DNA of 64,000 nt. Source: UBA7332 sp051648105 (lineage in GTDB: Bacteria; Bacteroidota; Bacteroidia; Bacteroidales; UBA7332). The stretch spans positions 1-64,000 of the forward strand of contig JBOFEN010000056.1 in NCBI GenBank assembly GCA_051648105.1, read 5' to 3'. The position numbers and the translations under genes are program-made. Numbering within the stretch: position 1 is the stretch's first letter; the number at the start of each line of letters is the position of its first letter. The notes beneath the pieces are model-generated. The model searched no databases, had not been told where the DNA came from, and worked only from the letters and a program-made list of their open reading frames with translations. This document shows, in pieces, positions 42,327 to 51,849 of the stretch.

Positions 42327-44135
42327 TTACTTTTCGCTGTACATTGCTTCGATCTGCGCTGAGTATTTGTCATAAATAACGCGTCTCTTGATCTTCAATG
42401 TATTTGTCAACTCACCACTATCCATAGAGAATGGAGCACTAAGTATAGTGAATCTCTTAACCTGTTCGAAGGATGCGAATTGCTTCTGCTTATCGTCTAT
42501 GCGAGACTTGATGAAGCTATAGATAGCAGGGTTGCTAACAAGCTCCTCTCTAGAGTTGAACTCTATGCCTTGCTCCTGTGCATATTTAGTCAATTCAGCA
42601 AAGTCAGGCACGATAAGAGCCGAAACAAACTTACGCTTATCTGCTACGATAGCAACAATCTCAACAAACTTATCCTCTGAGATGGTAGTCTCAAGAGCTT
42701 GTGGTGCGATATACTTACCGTTAGCAGTCTTGAATAGATCCTTCAATCTGTCTGTGATAAATAGGTCACCATTCACAATCTTACCAGCGTCACCCGTTCT
42801 GAAGAATCCATCCTCAGTGAATGCTTTTGCTGTTTCTTCAGGATTCTTATAGTAACCGTGCATAATGGTTTTGCCCTTAAGTAGAACCTCACCATTAGTA
42901 TCTATTCTGCACTCTATCTTGTCAACTAGCTTGCCTACACTTCCGATGTTGTATCCAACCTCTAGAGGATAACAAGAAACGGTAGCAGTAGACTCAGTCA
43001 AACCATATCCGTAGCAAATATTTATGCCACAAGCGTGCAAGAATTCGCTAATATTGTCTGAAAGTGGAGCTCCAGATGTAGGGAAGAAATTTCCTTGATC
43101 TATACCTATCACCTTCTTTAGCTTAGCAAAGATAGTCTTTTCGTAGAACTTATATCTAAGTCCAAGCACCAATGGAGCCTTCTTGCCTTTGCTGATGTAG
43201 CTTCCGTGATACTCCTTACCAATCTCAATAGACCTTGAGAATAGGAGCTTAGATAAGCCTTTTGCATTAACAATCTTCTCTTGAACACCAGCATAAACCT
43301 TCTCCCAGAATCGTGGCACACTACACATAAGCGTAGGGCGAACCTCCTTGATGATAGATTGTATCTCCACTGGGCGTTGGTTGATATATACCTCTATGCC
43401 TTTCCATATACAGAAATATGTCCAAGTCATCTCGAAGATGTGAGAAAGAGGAAGGAATGCAAGCGAGCGATCCTTGTCACTCAAGGTGTGTAGAGCCTTA
43501 TTATTTACTCTGAAAGCCTCTTCGAAGTTTGAGTGTTTAAGGATAACTCCTTTAGGTTCGCCTGTCGTACCAGATGTATACATAATACAAGCTATGTCAT
43601 CAACAGAGCGTTCAGAGCCTCTCTTCTCATACTCTTGATCCGAAAGTGTCTCACCTTGTGCCACCAACTCATCTAGGTAGATGGATGTTGTATCCTCTTC
43701 TTTTCTTTTGATTGATGCGTCAAAAAGCACTAGCTTCTTGAGGTAAGAGCTAGATTGAAGCACTTCATAAGCCACATCATACTGCTGCTGCTCGCCCACA
43801 AAAAGAAGTGAGATCTCGCTGTGGTTTACTATATAGTTAACCTGTGAGGCTGTACTTGTTGCATAAAGAGGCACATGTACGCCCCTCACAGAGTATATTG
43901 CCATATTGGCAACAAGTAGCTCTGGTTTGTTTTGAGAGAATACGGCTACCTTCTCATCTACCTCAATACCCATGGTTATCATTGACTTTGCTACGGCCTT
44001 TACTTTGCGAGCAAACTCTCCGAAAGTTGTTGGTATCCACTGAGCTGTCGAGTCGTCACGATGACGAAATACTACTTTATCTTGAAGCTCTTTTGCCAGC
44101 TCGTTGGCCAATTGGGATAGGTGTGTTATTTTCAT
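42327..44135 (-). CDS. Long-chain fatty acid-CoA ligase (AMP-forming)
   Basis: 602 residues. The AMP-binding P-loop Y-T-S-G-T-T-G-E-P-K-G is near 188, the A5 motif Y-G-Y-G-L-T-E-S-T is near 371, and the hinge region F-R-T-G-D-A-G-K near 449 is followed by I-T-D-R-L-K-D-L-F-K. The layout matches the FadD15/long-chain acyl-CoA synthetase group that activates fatty acids at the inner membrane. It lies directly upstream of prfB on the same strand. A TACCTTTG box is at 44166-44173. Confidence 0.92.
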   Translation of the reverse strand: MKITHLSQLANELAKELQDKVVFRHRDDSTAQWIPTTFGEFARKVKAVAKSMITMGIEVDEKVAVFSQNKPELLVANMAIYSVRGVHVPLYATSTASQVNYIVNHSEISLLFVGEQQQYDVAYEVLQSSSYLKKLVLFDASIKRKEEDTTSIYLDELVAQGETLSDQEYEKRGSERSVDDIACIMYTSGTTGEPKGVILKHSNFEEAFRVNNKALHTLSDKDRSLAFLPLSHIFEMTWTYFCIWKGIEVYINQRPVEIQSIIKEVRPTLMCSVPRFWEKVYAGVQEKIVNAKGLSKLLFSRSIEIGKEYHGSYISKGKKAPLVLGLRYKFYEKTIFAKLKKVIGIDQGNFFPTSGAPLSDNISEFLHACGINICYGYGLTESTATVSCYPLEVGYNIGSVGKLVDKIECRIDTNGEVLLKGKTIMHGYYKNPEETAKAFTEDGFFRTGDAGKIVNGDLFITDRLKDLFKTANGKYIAPQALETTISEDKFVEIVAIVADKRKFVSALIVPDFAELTKYAQEQGIEFNSREELVSNPAIYSFIKSRIDDKQKQFASFEQVKRFTILSAPFSMDSGELTNTLKIKRRVIYDKYSAQIEAMYSEK

Positions 44136-44165
44136 TTTTGTCAGTTTTGTTGCATTAAATCAGCA

Positions 44166-44173
44166 CAAAGGTA
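44166..44173 (-). promoter_or_regulatory. Candidate -7 box for the fadD-prfB unit
   Basis: Minus-strand TACCTTTG, 31 bp upstream of the ligase ATG. No TTG is found at 19-21 bp, so the -33 part is weak. Confidence 0.55.
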
Positions 44174-44200
44174 ATCAAAAATATACCAATCGCTTATGTA

Positions 44201-46480
44201 TCAAAGCGGATCGACATCATAATATAGAAATACGGACTTGAAGTTATCATCCTCTAGAAGCTCTAAACGTACGTGTTGCAGGGCTTCCTTAACCTTCACA
44301 ACAGAGGCTGAAGATTCAATCTTTAACACAATTTTCTTTATATAAAGAGTCTGCACTCGCGAAACGGGCGGATAATCAGGTCCTAAAACCCTCTCACCAA
44401 ACACTTTTCTCAGCTCTTGAGCCATCTTATTGGCGAGTTGATCGAGCATCTTCTCATTCTTATGCTTAAGATAAACAGCAATAAGGCGATAGTATGGAGG
44501 ATAGTTAAAACTGTGTCTCTCTATCATCTGTGTATTAAACATACCTTTATAGTCATTCTCTATCACCTGCTGAATGAGTAGCGACTTAGGATCGGCTGTC
44601 TGAAGTATCACGTTACCACGCTTACCCTTTCGTCCAGCTCGCCCACTCACCTGCGCCATCAACTGATAAGCTCTCTCTTGTGCTCTAAAATCGGGATAGC
44701 TCATCAGGGTGTCGGCACTGAGTATGCCCACGATACTCACGTTGTCGAAGTCAAGACCCTTAGAGACCATCTGCGTACCGATAAGAATTTTTGTCTCACC
44801 CTTTGTAAATCTCTCTATGATCTCTTGGTAGGCTCTCTTGGTTCGCGTTGTATCCATGTCCATACGCTCCACGCCGACCTCAGGAAATAGCTCTTTCACC
44901 TCATCTTCTATGCGCTCCGTACCAAATCCGCGGCTCTCCATTGCTGGGTTTCCGCAGGCGGGACATACGCGAACTACATCTTGAGTATATCCACAGTAGT
45001 GGCATGTGAGTTGTCGTAGGCCTTTGTGGTAGGTCAAACTCACATCACAATATTTACATTTAGGCACATATGAGCATAGAGTGCACTCGAGCAAAGGTGC
45101 AAAACCTCTTCTGTTTTGAAATAGAATGACCTGCTCGTTACTATCTAGAGCAAGCTTCATGCTTTCTATAAGCTGAGGAGAGAAGTTTGACTTCATCTGC
45201 TTCTTGCGTCTTAGCTCTTTGATGTCAATGGCCGTTATTAGTGGCAGCTCTATTCCCTCGTGGCGAGTAAGAAGCTCTACAAATCCGAACTTACCATTGA
45301 CTGCATTGAAGTAACTCTCGAGAGATGGTGTGGCTGTACCCAATAAAACTTTGGCTTTGTGTTGGGCGGCAAGCACAATGGCTGCACTTCGTGCATGATA
45401 TCTAGGAGCTGGATCATACTGCTTATAGGTATTCTCGTGCTCTTCATCAATTATTACAAGCCCTAGCTTCCTAAATGGTAAGAAGATTGAGGATCTAACC
45501 CCAAGTACTATATCAATACCCTTATCATTAAGGAGATTATTCCACACCTCAATACGTTCATTATCTGAGAAACGGGAGTGGTATATAGCTATTCGACTAC
45601 CAAACACTCGCTGCAATCTCTGAGTCAACTGAGTGGTAAGGGCTATCTCTGGCACAAGATAAAGAACCTGCTTGCCCTGTGCGAGAGCATCCTCTATCAT
45701 GCGAATGTATATCTCTGTCTTACCACTTCCGGTCACACCAAGCAGGAGGGTTACATCCTTTTGCTCGAAGCTACTGTTGATTTCATCATAAGCTTTCGAT
45801 TGTGCCTCATTGAGATCGTAGGAGTCAACCACATCCTTCTTATAGCCAGGAAGGCGACTAACCTCCTTTTGATATACCTCTAGTATCCCCTTCTCCACTA
45901 AATTAGCAAGCTGAGTAGTTGTGGCTTCGGCCTTCTCCAGCAGGGCTTTCTTCTGAACCTCCTTAGGTGTGTCATCAATCATAAACTGAGACAAGGAGAT
46001 GAAGTTCATCAATATATTAAGTTGCTTTGGGGCTCTGGAAAGCTCCTCAAAGGCTTTCTGCAATCTATCCTGATCTGCACGAGGGAAGGTCAAGCGTACC
46101 CAATCCTCCTTCTTTGGAGTATAGCCCTCTCCATCCTCCTCGTTCTTAAGACCTGCAGGCATCGCAGCTTTATAGACGTCACCTACTGGACATAAGTAAT
46201 AGTCAGCAATCCATTCCCAAAAACGGAGCTGCCCATCACGGAGTATAGGGGCATCATCACAAATCTGAACTATGGGTTTAGCCACATACCCCTCTGGTGC
46301 ACGATTGTGCACACCGACTACAATACCTGTATATAGTTTACTCTTTCCAAAAGGCACCACCACTCTAAAGCCTATCTGCGGAATTATCTCCATATCCGAA
46401 GGCACGGCGTAGGTATAGTATCGCTCCATAGGAAGTGGCAGAATAACATCCACAAAGGTATTGCTTGAGAAGAGTGACAT
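44201..46480 (-). CDS. priA: Primosomal protein N' (PriA) replication-restart helicase
   Basis: 759 residues. A 3'-DNA-binding domain (about 8-110) is followed by a superfamily 2 helicase core with Walker A G-V-T-G-S-G-K-T at 248-255 and D-E-E-H near 346. An eight-cysteine zinc region follows (C-x2-C-x6-C-x2-C then C-x2-C-x8-C-x2-C, near 465-510), and the C-terminal domain ends F-L-Y-Y-D-V-D-P-L. It reloads the replisome at stalled forks. The gene lies upstream of fadD with a 65-bp gap. Confidence 0.95.
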   Translation of the reverse strand: MSLFSSNTFVDVILPLPMERYYTYAVPSDMEIIPQIGFRVVVPFGKSKLYTGIVVGVHNRAPEGYVAKPIVQICDDAPILRDGQLRFWEWIADYYLCPVGDVYKAAMPAGLKNEEDGEGYTPKKEDWVRLTFPRADQDRLQKAFEELSRAPKQLNILMNFISLSQFMIDDTPKEVQKKALLEKAEATTTQLANLVEKGILEVYQKEVSRLPGYKKDVVDSYDLNEAQSKAYDEINSSFEQKDVTLLLGVTGSGKTEIYIRMIEDALAQGKQVLYLVPEIALTTQLTQRLQRVFGSRIAIYHSRFSDNERIEVWNNLLNDKGIDIVLGVRSSIFLPFRKLGLVIIDEEHENTYKQYDPAPRYHARSAAIVLAAQHKAKVLLGTATPSLESYFNAVNGKFGFVELLTRHEGIELPLITAIDIKELRRKKQMKSNFSPQLIESMKLALDSNEQVILFQNRRGFAPLLECTLCSYVPKCKYCDVSLTYHKGLRQLTCHYCGYTQDVVRVCPACGNPAMESRGFGTERIEDEVKELFPEVGVERMDMDTTRTKRAYQEIIERFTKGETKILIGTQMVSKGLDFDNVSIVGILSADTLMSYPDFRAQERAYQLMAQVSGRAGRKGKRGNVILQTADPKSLLIQQVIENDYKGMFNTQMIERHSFNYPPYYRLIAVYLKHKNEKMLDQLANKMAQELRKVFGERVLGPDYPPVSRVQTLYIKKIVLKIESSASVVKVKEALQHVRLELLEDDNFKSVFLYYDVDPL

Positions 46481-46546
46481 AGTTTTATTTGTTTGTTATC
46501 GATTTGGGATGGTAAAAGTAGGCAAATAATATGCAATATAAAACCA

Positions 46547-46593
46547 AATACTCTCTAATAAGAGGTCGTTATGACCCCTCATTAGAGAGTATT
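46547..46593 (-). terminator. Terminator after the barrel-protein gene
   Basis: A 21-bp stem (46547-46567 with 46573-46593, two non-Watson-Crick pairs) around GTTAT, 14 bp past the stop. Its T-run is weak. Confidence 0.7.
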
Positions 46594-46607
46594 AAACATC
46601 GTATTTA

Positions 46608-47195
46608 TTAGAAATAGAGAGCGGCATTTAGTGTCCATCCTCTATTGCGGAAGCTATAATCGTCATCATCAAAGATAAATTGGCTCTTTGTTATACCCCA
46701 GCTGTAGCTTGCTCCTATCTGAAGCTTACCGAGAAGCTCAATACCACCGCCTGCATTCAGACCCCAATCGAACTCATCAATCTCGAAGTTATCTCTAAAA
46801 TCGCGGAAAGAGTCACCTACAGAGTAGCTCAAATATGGTCCCGCAGCCAAGAAAACACCAACTACATTGGGTATCCCTATCTTCCATTTAAGGTTGATTG
46901 GCACATCTATATATGATACATCTCCTTGAAATGTTTTATCTACAACGGTAATATCAACCCCCTTACGAGCATACACGATAGATGCATCAAGGCCTACACC
47001 CAAGAAGGGGATCATGGCCTCTATACTTGGACCCACATAGAATCCAGTCCTATTGGAAGCTTTAACGAGGTTGCCTGGTGAGGATATAGATACATCCGAC
47101 AAGTTCATTCCCCCCTTAACACCGAATGCAATTTGTGCTGATAGTGGGAGAGACAACAGCAACAGACCAACTAACAACAGAGATAATCTTCTCAT
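46608..47195 (-). CDS. Outer-membrane beta-barrel protein (OMP_b-brl type)
   Basis: 195 residues. The signal peptide (1-20) is followed by alternating amphipathic strands. Early G-V-K-G-G-M-N-L-S-D and terminal W-T-L-N-A-A-L-Y-F (C-terminal aromatic) are typical of the 8-stranded PorT-like/OMP_b-brl family in Bacteroidota. It is too generic to assign a ligand. It stands alone, upstream of priA on the same strand, with its own terminator. Confidence 0.82.
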   Translation of the reverse strand: MRRLSLLLVGLLLLSLPLSAQIAFGVKGGMNLSDVSISSPGNLVKASNRTGFYVGPSIEAMIPFLGVGLDASIVYARKGVDITVVDKTFQGDVSYIDVPINLKWKIGIPNVVGVFLAAGPYLSYSVGDSFRDFRDNFEIDEFDWGLNAGGGIELLGKLQIGASYSWGITKSQFIFDDDDYSFRNRGWTLNAALYF

Positions 47196-47311
47196 AACAT
47201 ATATTATTTAGTTTGATTTTAGTCTCCACAAAGTATAATAACAAATTTAACCACAAAAAAGATGGCAACTCTTTACTATCTTAGCAGACAAACAACACTT
47301 TTGAATCAACA

Positions 47312-47881
47312 ATGAGACAGATAGGAATCTTCCCTGGGTCTTTTAACCCCGTACACATTGGCCATTTGGCTCTGGCCAACTACATCTGTGAGTATGCTCA
47401 TCTGGATGAGATATGGCTAATGGTTTCGCCACACAATCCTCTAAAAGAGCTTAGAGATCTAGCTTCTCCAGAAGATAGATTAGAGATGCTTCGCATAGCC
47501 CTCAAGGGAGATGAGAGGCTCAAAGCCTCTGACTTCGAACTGACATTACCACAACCTAGCTACACTATAACAACCCTCCAGAGACTATCCTCACTGCACA
47601 ATGATTGTGAGTTCACTCTTATTATTGGCGGGGATAATTGGAGTAGCTTCCATAAATGGAGGGCTTGGCAAGAGATACTTGACAACTACAAGATAATAGT
47701 ATACCCTCGCAAGGGTGAGACTATCCAAGAGCAAAGTAACGTGAGGGTTATAAGTGCTCCATTGATAGAGATCTCATCAACTATGATCAGAGACTCCATT
47801 CAAGAGGGGTTGTCACTTAGACACCTGATGCCAAATGGTGTTTTTGATTATATAAAGCAGATGAATCTATATGGTATCTAG
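47312..47881 (+). CDS. nadD: Nicotinate-nucleotide adenylyltransferase
   Basis: 189 residues, standard size. The nucleotidyl-transferase motif is G-S-F-N-P-V-H-I-G-H at 9-18, and the C-terminal motif is I-S-S-T-M-I-R near 152. It converts nicotinate mononucleotide to deamido-NAD in NAD synthesis. Its last 4 bp overlap the end of the convergent porZ-like gene. Confidence 0.95.
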   Translation: MRQIGIFPGSFNPVHIGHLALANYICEYAHLDEIWLMVSPHNPLKELRDLASPEDRLEMLRIALKGDERLKASDFELTLPQPSYTITTLQRLSSLHNDCEFTLIIGGDNWSSFHKWRAWQEILDNYKIIVYPRKGETIQEQSNVRVISAPLIEISSTMIRDSIQEGLSLRHLMPNGVFDYIKQMNLYGI

Positions 47882-50172
47882 CGAACGATCATGATCTTGC
47901 TTACTACTCCGCCACTGCTATTCTCACTCGAGGCATAAACGAGGTAAACACCAGAGCCCACTCTATCACCACGTAGGTCTCTTTGATCCCATACGAACTG
48001 TCCTCCTGTAGAAGTTCCCTCACACATCAAGTTGTTGTTGATGTCTGTGATCTTCACAGTTGATTCTGCCACCAATCCAGTTACAGTCACTATACCCTCA
48101 TAGCCTGGACGCACTGGATTGGGGAAGGCGTACACATTATTATATACGCTAGCCCCTTCGGTAGCATCTGCTCTGAAGGATACAATACCACCGTCTGTAC
48201 CGAAGAACACCTCTCCTGTCGTAGGGTGGATTGCTATTGATATCACATTATTCGATGGCAAGATAGAGTTCTCAGTGGTGAAATGGTGTATCGTCTCTTG
48301 ACCATCTGCACTGATAAGATATACTCCACTCCCTTCCGTACCGAACCATTTGCGGTTACCACCATCTACTACAATGGTCTTAATAGGCACGTATTCCAGT
48401 AGATAGTCAGCTAGATTAGTGCCATCATTACGTGGCACCTTTATGCGAGTAGCCGTAAAGTTAGAGTCAAAAGCCCTAGATGGAGAGTTCAGGACAATAG
48501 GACCAAGCTCTGTGCCTATCCATAACTTACCATCCTTATCCTCTACAATACAATAGAAGTAGACAGGATTAAAGAGCTTACCATCTTGATCGTAGAAGCT
48601 ACTAAAGAAGCGAGTCTTATCATCCGAGGTAACATCAATCGTTCCTTGATCATCAAAAACAAAGACGCCCTTCTGTGATAGTGGTCGCGGAACCACTACC
48701 CACTTGAGCCCACTCCTTGTTATTATTATCTCGCCTATGGTTCCCTTATTGGCAAGTTGACTATAAGTCAAAGCACTCCAGGTGCCATCTGCCTTCAAAA
48801 CGGAGATAGCACTTGGCACCTCTGTATTTGTCATAAAAAGATTACCCTTACTGTCATAAGCAAACCCATCAATACGGTTGTAGTTCTTGGCTATAGATTG
48901 TCCAGGAAATATGGATTGGATAGAGGTGTTATTGAGCTCACTGTTGTACAACTCAACAAACTCATCATCTCTAAACTCATACAATCCTTCTCCCCATGAG
49001 GCTACATATACGTGAGACTTATCCTTAGGGTCAGCAATAACCCGAATAAAGTCCCTCGGAGTGACCCTCAATGCATCAATATATGGCACATCAACGTTGA
49101 CCCATCTATCCTCATCGAAATAGAAAAGAGCTGCTGGGATATTCTCATTATTGCCCCATCTCCCACCACCAACGACATACATCCTATCCTTGGCAACACT
49201 CATCGAGAAGGCATTATTAGTAGATGGCCCATCCATGACGATCTGCTGAGCTATATAACTCCACTCACCACTTGATGATCTCTCCACAGAGTTAATACCC
49301 TTGGAACCTTGTGCCAGATACAACTCACCAGATTTGATAGAGGAGCAATCACTAACGCCGCTTATTGAGAGGTTAAATCTACTATTCAAGTCCTCAAAGA
49401 TCACCATTGAACTACCCCCAACAAATACCAAATGATCACTCACGCTCTTCATTTTAGCATAAGAGTGTAGATCATTGAGGAAATTCCATGAGCCATCTCG
49501 GCGTACATAAACACCATTACCTCTTACTTTTGCAAGCAGGTTACCCTGGAAGCTAACTAAATCCTCTGCCACATAGGCTACATCCAGACTCCAATTAGAT
49601 ATATCTAGGAGGTTATCACTAAGCTTTCCTCTATAGACACCCGAAGTACGAGCCACATAGAGATAGCCCTGATCCACCACCGAAGCTTTCACCTCATCAG
49701 GAAAAAGGTAGCTATCCTTAACCTCTCCTTTGCGGAGATTCAGAACAACCACTCCAAATGGCATCGAGAGGTAAGCCTCACGACCTTCAATATAGATATG
49801 ATTAGCCTCCTTGTCTGAGGATAATATCTTATTCTTTATATCCGGAATATTAAATACTCCATCACCCGTAAGAAGATCAACGTTTCCATTCTCATAACAT
49901 ATCACTAGCAGATCCTCTGATGAAGAGTAGGCTATCTGCTTAATATTGCTATCCGAAAGACCATTTATCTTATTAAATGAACCACTCGACCCATCACTCT
50001 TGTCATAATAGAAGAGCTCTCCAGCAGAAACACCAAAGATCTTCGTTGGCGCCTCCTCAACAATTGTCACACTACTATATGAGAAGTGAGTGCGCCAATC
50101 ACCTATCGCAATCTGCGAAGAGAGCGACATGGCACCTAAAAGTATAGATATGATAAGAAGAATGCGCTTCAT
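47878..50172 (-). CDS. PorZ-like beta-propeller protein with type IX secretion C-terminal domain
   Basis: 764 residues with a signal peptide (1-20). The mature N-terminus I-A-I-G-D-W-R-T-H-F-S-Y, two beta-propellers of two-component-regulator type (about 25-670), and a C-terminal immunoglobulin-like sorting domain (about 680-764, V-Y-A-F-P-N-P-V-R-P-G-Y-E-G ... G-V-Y-L-V-Y) match P. gingivalis PorZ in length and order. PorZ is part of the surface attachment complex that supplies anionic LPS to type IX cargo. No other por genes lie in the window, so this call rests on the protein itself. Confidence 0.75.
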   Translation of the reverse strand: MKRILLIISILLGAMSLSSQIAIGDWRTHFSYSSVTIVEEAPTKIFGVSAGELFYYDKSDGSSGSFNKINGLSDSNIKQIAYSSSEDLLVICYENGNVDLLTGDGVFNIPDIKNKILSSDKEANHIYIEGREAYLSMPFGVVVLNLRKGEVKDSYLFPDEVKASVVDQGYLYVARTSGVYRGKLSDNLLDISNWSLDVAYVAEDLVSFQGNLLAKVRGNGVYVRRDGSWNFLNDLHSYAKMKSVSDHLVFVGGSSMVIFEDLNSRFNLSISGVSDCSSIKSGELYLAQGSKGINSVERSSSGEWSYIAQQIVMDGPSTNNAFSMSVAKDRMYVVGGGRWGNNENIPAALFYFDEDRWVNVDVPYIDALRVTPRDFIRVIADPKDKSHVYVASWGEGLYEFRDDEFVELYNSELNNTSIQSIFPGQSIAKNYNRIDGFAYDSKGNLFMTNTEVPSAISVLKADGTWSALTYSQLANKGTIGEIIITRSGLKWVVVPRPLSQKGVFVFDDQGTIDVTSDDKTRFFSSFYDQDGKLFNPVYFYCIVEDKDGKLWIGTELGPIVLNSPSRAFDSNFTATRIKVPRNDGTNLADYLLEYVPIKTIVVDGGNRKWFGTEGSGVYLISADGQETIHHFTTENSILPSNNVISIAIHPTTGEVFFGTDGGIVSFRADATEGASVYNNVYAFPNPVRPGYEGIVTVTGLVAESTVKITDINNNLMCEGTSTGGQFVWDQRDLRGDRVGSGVYLVYASSENSSGGVVSKIMIVR

Positions 50173-50185
50173 TTAATCTAGTTTT

Positions 50186-50764
50186 TTATTGGTTTAGAAA
50201 TTCTATTAATGCTCTTACAGCTCTTGCCCTATGGCTCACCTTATTCTTTTCGCTAAGAGGAATCTCCGCAAAGGTCTTATCAAAACCCTCAGCTTTAAAG
50301 ATTGGATCATACCCAAAGCCTTCGGCACCCGAACGACTCATAGTGATCTCACCCTTTACGATACCCTCAAACGTATAATACTCCTCACCCATAACCAAAG
50401 TAACCACCGTACGAAAGCGTGCAGTTCTGTCACTCTTTCCATCCAGCTCACTGAGAAGTTTACTCATATTATCTTCTGAGCTCTTTCCCTCCCCAGCATA
50501 ACGAGCTGAGATCACGCCTGGCGCACCATCAAGTGCTGCAACCTCAAGACCCGTATCATCAGCAAAACAGTCGTAGCCGTAGCGCTCCTTCACCCATCTT
50601 GCTTTAATCATAGAGTTACCCTCTAAGGTATCAGCCGTCTCAGGAATATCTTCGTTACAACCAATCTCACTAAGTCCTAATACACGAAACCCCGGAAGGA
50701 GCTGCTGCACCTCCCGAAGTTTGTTCATATTATTTGTGGCAAAAACCAACTCCTTTACCATCAT
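50186..50764 (-). CDS. rdgB: Non-canonical purine NTP pyrophosphatase (RdgB/HAM1)
   Basis: 192 residues. The family start A-T-N-N-M-N-K-L-R-E, the central F-A-D-D-T-G-L-E-V-A-A-L-D-G-A-P-G-V near 67, and the late G-F-G-Y-D-P-I-F near 146 are present. It hydrolyses ITP, XTP and dITP to monophosphates, which keeps deaminated purines out of DNA and RNA. It lies 11 bp after yitT and 13 bp before the porZ-like gene on the minus strand. Confidence 0.95.
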   Translation of the reverse strand: MMVKELVFATNNMNKLREVQQLLPGFRVLGLSEIGCNEDIPETADTLEGNSMIKARWVKERYGYDCFADDTGLEVAALDGAPGVISARYAGEGKSSEDNMSKLLSELDGKSDRTARFRTVVTLVMGEEYYTFEGIVKGEITMSRSGAEGFGYDPIFKAEGFDKTFAEIPLSEKNKVSHRARAVRALIEFLNQ

Positions 50765-50775
50765 AATGTAGTCTC

Positions 50776-51645
50776 CTAACCTTTAATCTGGTCAAATCCC
50801 TGACCATAAACACCAATAACGTTTGACTGTGAGATAAAGGCGTTGTGATCTATTGACTTACAAAGGCGCATTATCGAAACTGCCTCCGAACGTCTCGCCA
50901 TAACAACCACTACCTTCACAGGCTCCTTAGAGTACCATCCAGTACCATCCAATATAGTAACACCTCGGTTTACCTCCTTGTTTATAGCCTCAGCAATCTC
51001 TTCATGCTGTTTCGAGAAGATCATAAACTGAACCGATTGGCGTATACCGTTGATCAACATATCCACCGTATAAGTCATGATAGCCATTGTTACGTAGCCA
51101 TACATAACCTTCTCAATATCCCTAAACAATATATATGAACTAGAGATAATCAAGATATCGCAATACAAGATCATACGACCGAAGGTAATATTGCGATACT
51201 TATTCACTATTGCAGCAATAATATCCGTACCACCTGTCGAACCATTAGATGTGAATACAAGCCCCACACCCGCACCACAAAGCATCGCTCCAATGGCAAT
51301 AGACATGAAAGTATCTCCCTTTACAAGTGGCTCAGTTATCCAGTCGCCCATAAATTTAAAGAGAAAAGTCAATATAACAACACCATATATAGTGCGAATG
51401 CTAAACTTGAATCCTACAAGCTTGATAGCAAAGAGCAGCAATATACCATTAATTGTACCGAAAGAGATATTAATTGGCAAGCCTGTGGCGTAGTATATCA
51501 AAGCAGATATACCCCCCATGCCACCTGTCACAACCTGATGCGGAACCAAGAACCCAGTAAACCCAACGGCATAGAGCATTAACCCAATAAAAATAAATGT
51601 GTAATCCTTAAGGGGATACCAGAATTGAAAAATACGATCTTTCAT
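50776..51645 (-). CDS. YitT-family membrane protein with DUF2179 domain
   Basis: 289 residues. Five or six membrane helices (about 15-190), with repeated G-x-G-G-I and G-S-T-G-G-T-D-I patterns typical of YitT, are followed by a cytosolic C-terminal DUF2179 domain (about 225-285) carrying G-V-T-I-L-D-G-T-G-W-Y. Function is unknown. A TAATTTTG box at 51732-51739 is a possible promoter for yitT-rdgB-porZ. Confidence 0.85.
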   Translation of the reverse strand: MKDRIFQFWYPLKDYTFIFIGLMLYAVGFTGFLVPHQVVTGGMGGISALIYYATGLPINISFGTINGILLLFAIKLVGFKFSIRTIYGVVILTFLFKFMGDWITEPLVKGDTFMSIAIGAMLCGAGVGLVFTSNGSTGGTDIIAAIVNKYRNITFGRMILYCDILIISSSYILFRDIEKVMYGYVTMAIMTYTVDMLINGIRQSVQFMIFSKQHEEIAEAINKEVNRGVTILDGTGWYSKEPVKVVVVMARRSEAVSIMRLCKSIDHNAFISQSNVIGVYGQGFDQIKG

Positions 51646-51731
51646 CTTTTAAGATACTTGTTGATATTGTTTGTTTCTAATTTGATTAGTTCAACAGCGC
51701 CTAACTGTTGTGTTATTCCTTAAAATTTGGG

Positions 51732-51739
51732 CAAAATTA
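51732..51739 (-). promoter_or_regulatory. Candidate -7 box for yitT-rdgB-porZ unit
   Basis: Minus-strand TAATTTTG fits TAnnTTTG, 87 bp upstream of the yitT ATG. The nearest TTG is 23 bp further upstream. Confidence 0.35.
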
Positions 51740-51783
51740 GGTAATTATTCTCACATAGCTCTCAACATATCCCAAAATAAGTA

Positions 51784-51825
51784 TAGCGAAGCGGGATACT
51801 ATGATTAGTGAATCCCACTCCGCTA
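51784..51825 (-). terminator. Terminator after leuS
   Basis: A 14-bp stem on the minus strand (51784-51797 with 51812-51825), with two G-U pairs that would be mismatches on the plus strand, indicates minus-strand use. It is 25 bp past the leuS stop. Confidence 0.65.
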
Positions 51826-51849
51826 TTTACTATATGATAATCATATTCT

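Noticed and set aside
44266..44280. A further ACGTACGT copy
   Set aside because: It is a single occurrence inside the priA coding sequence, without phased neighbours or A/T flanks.
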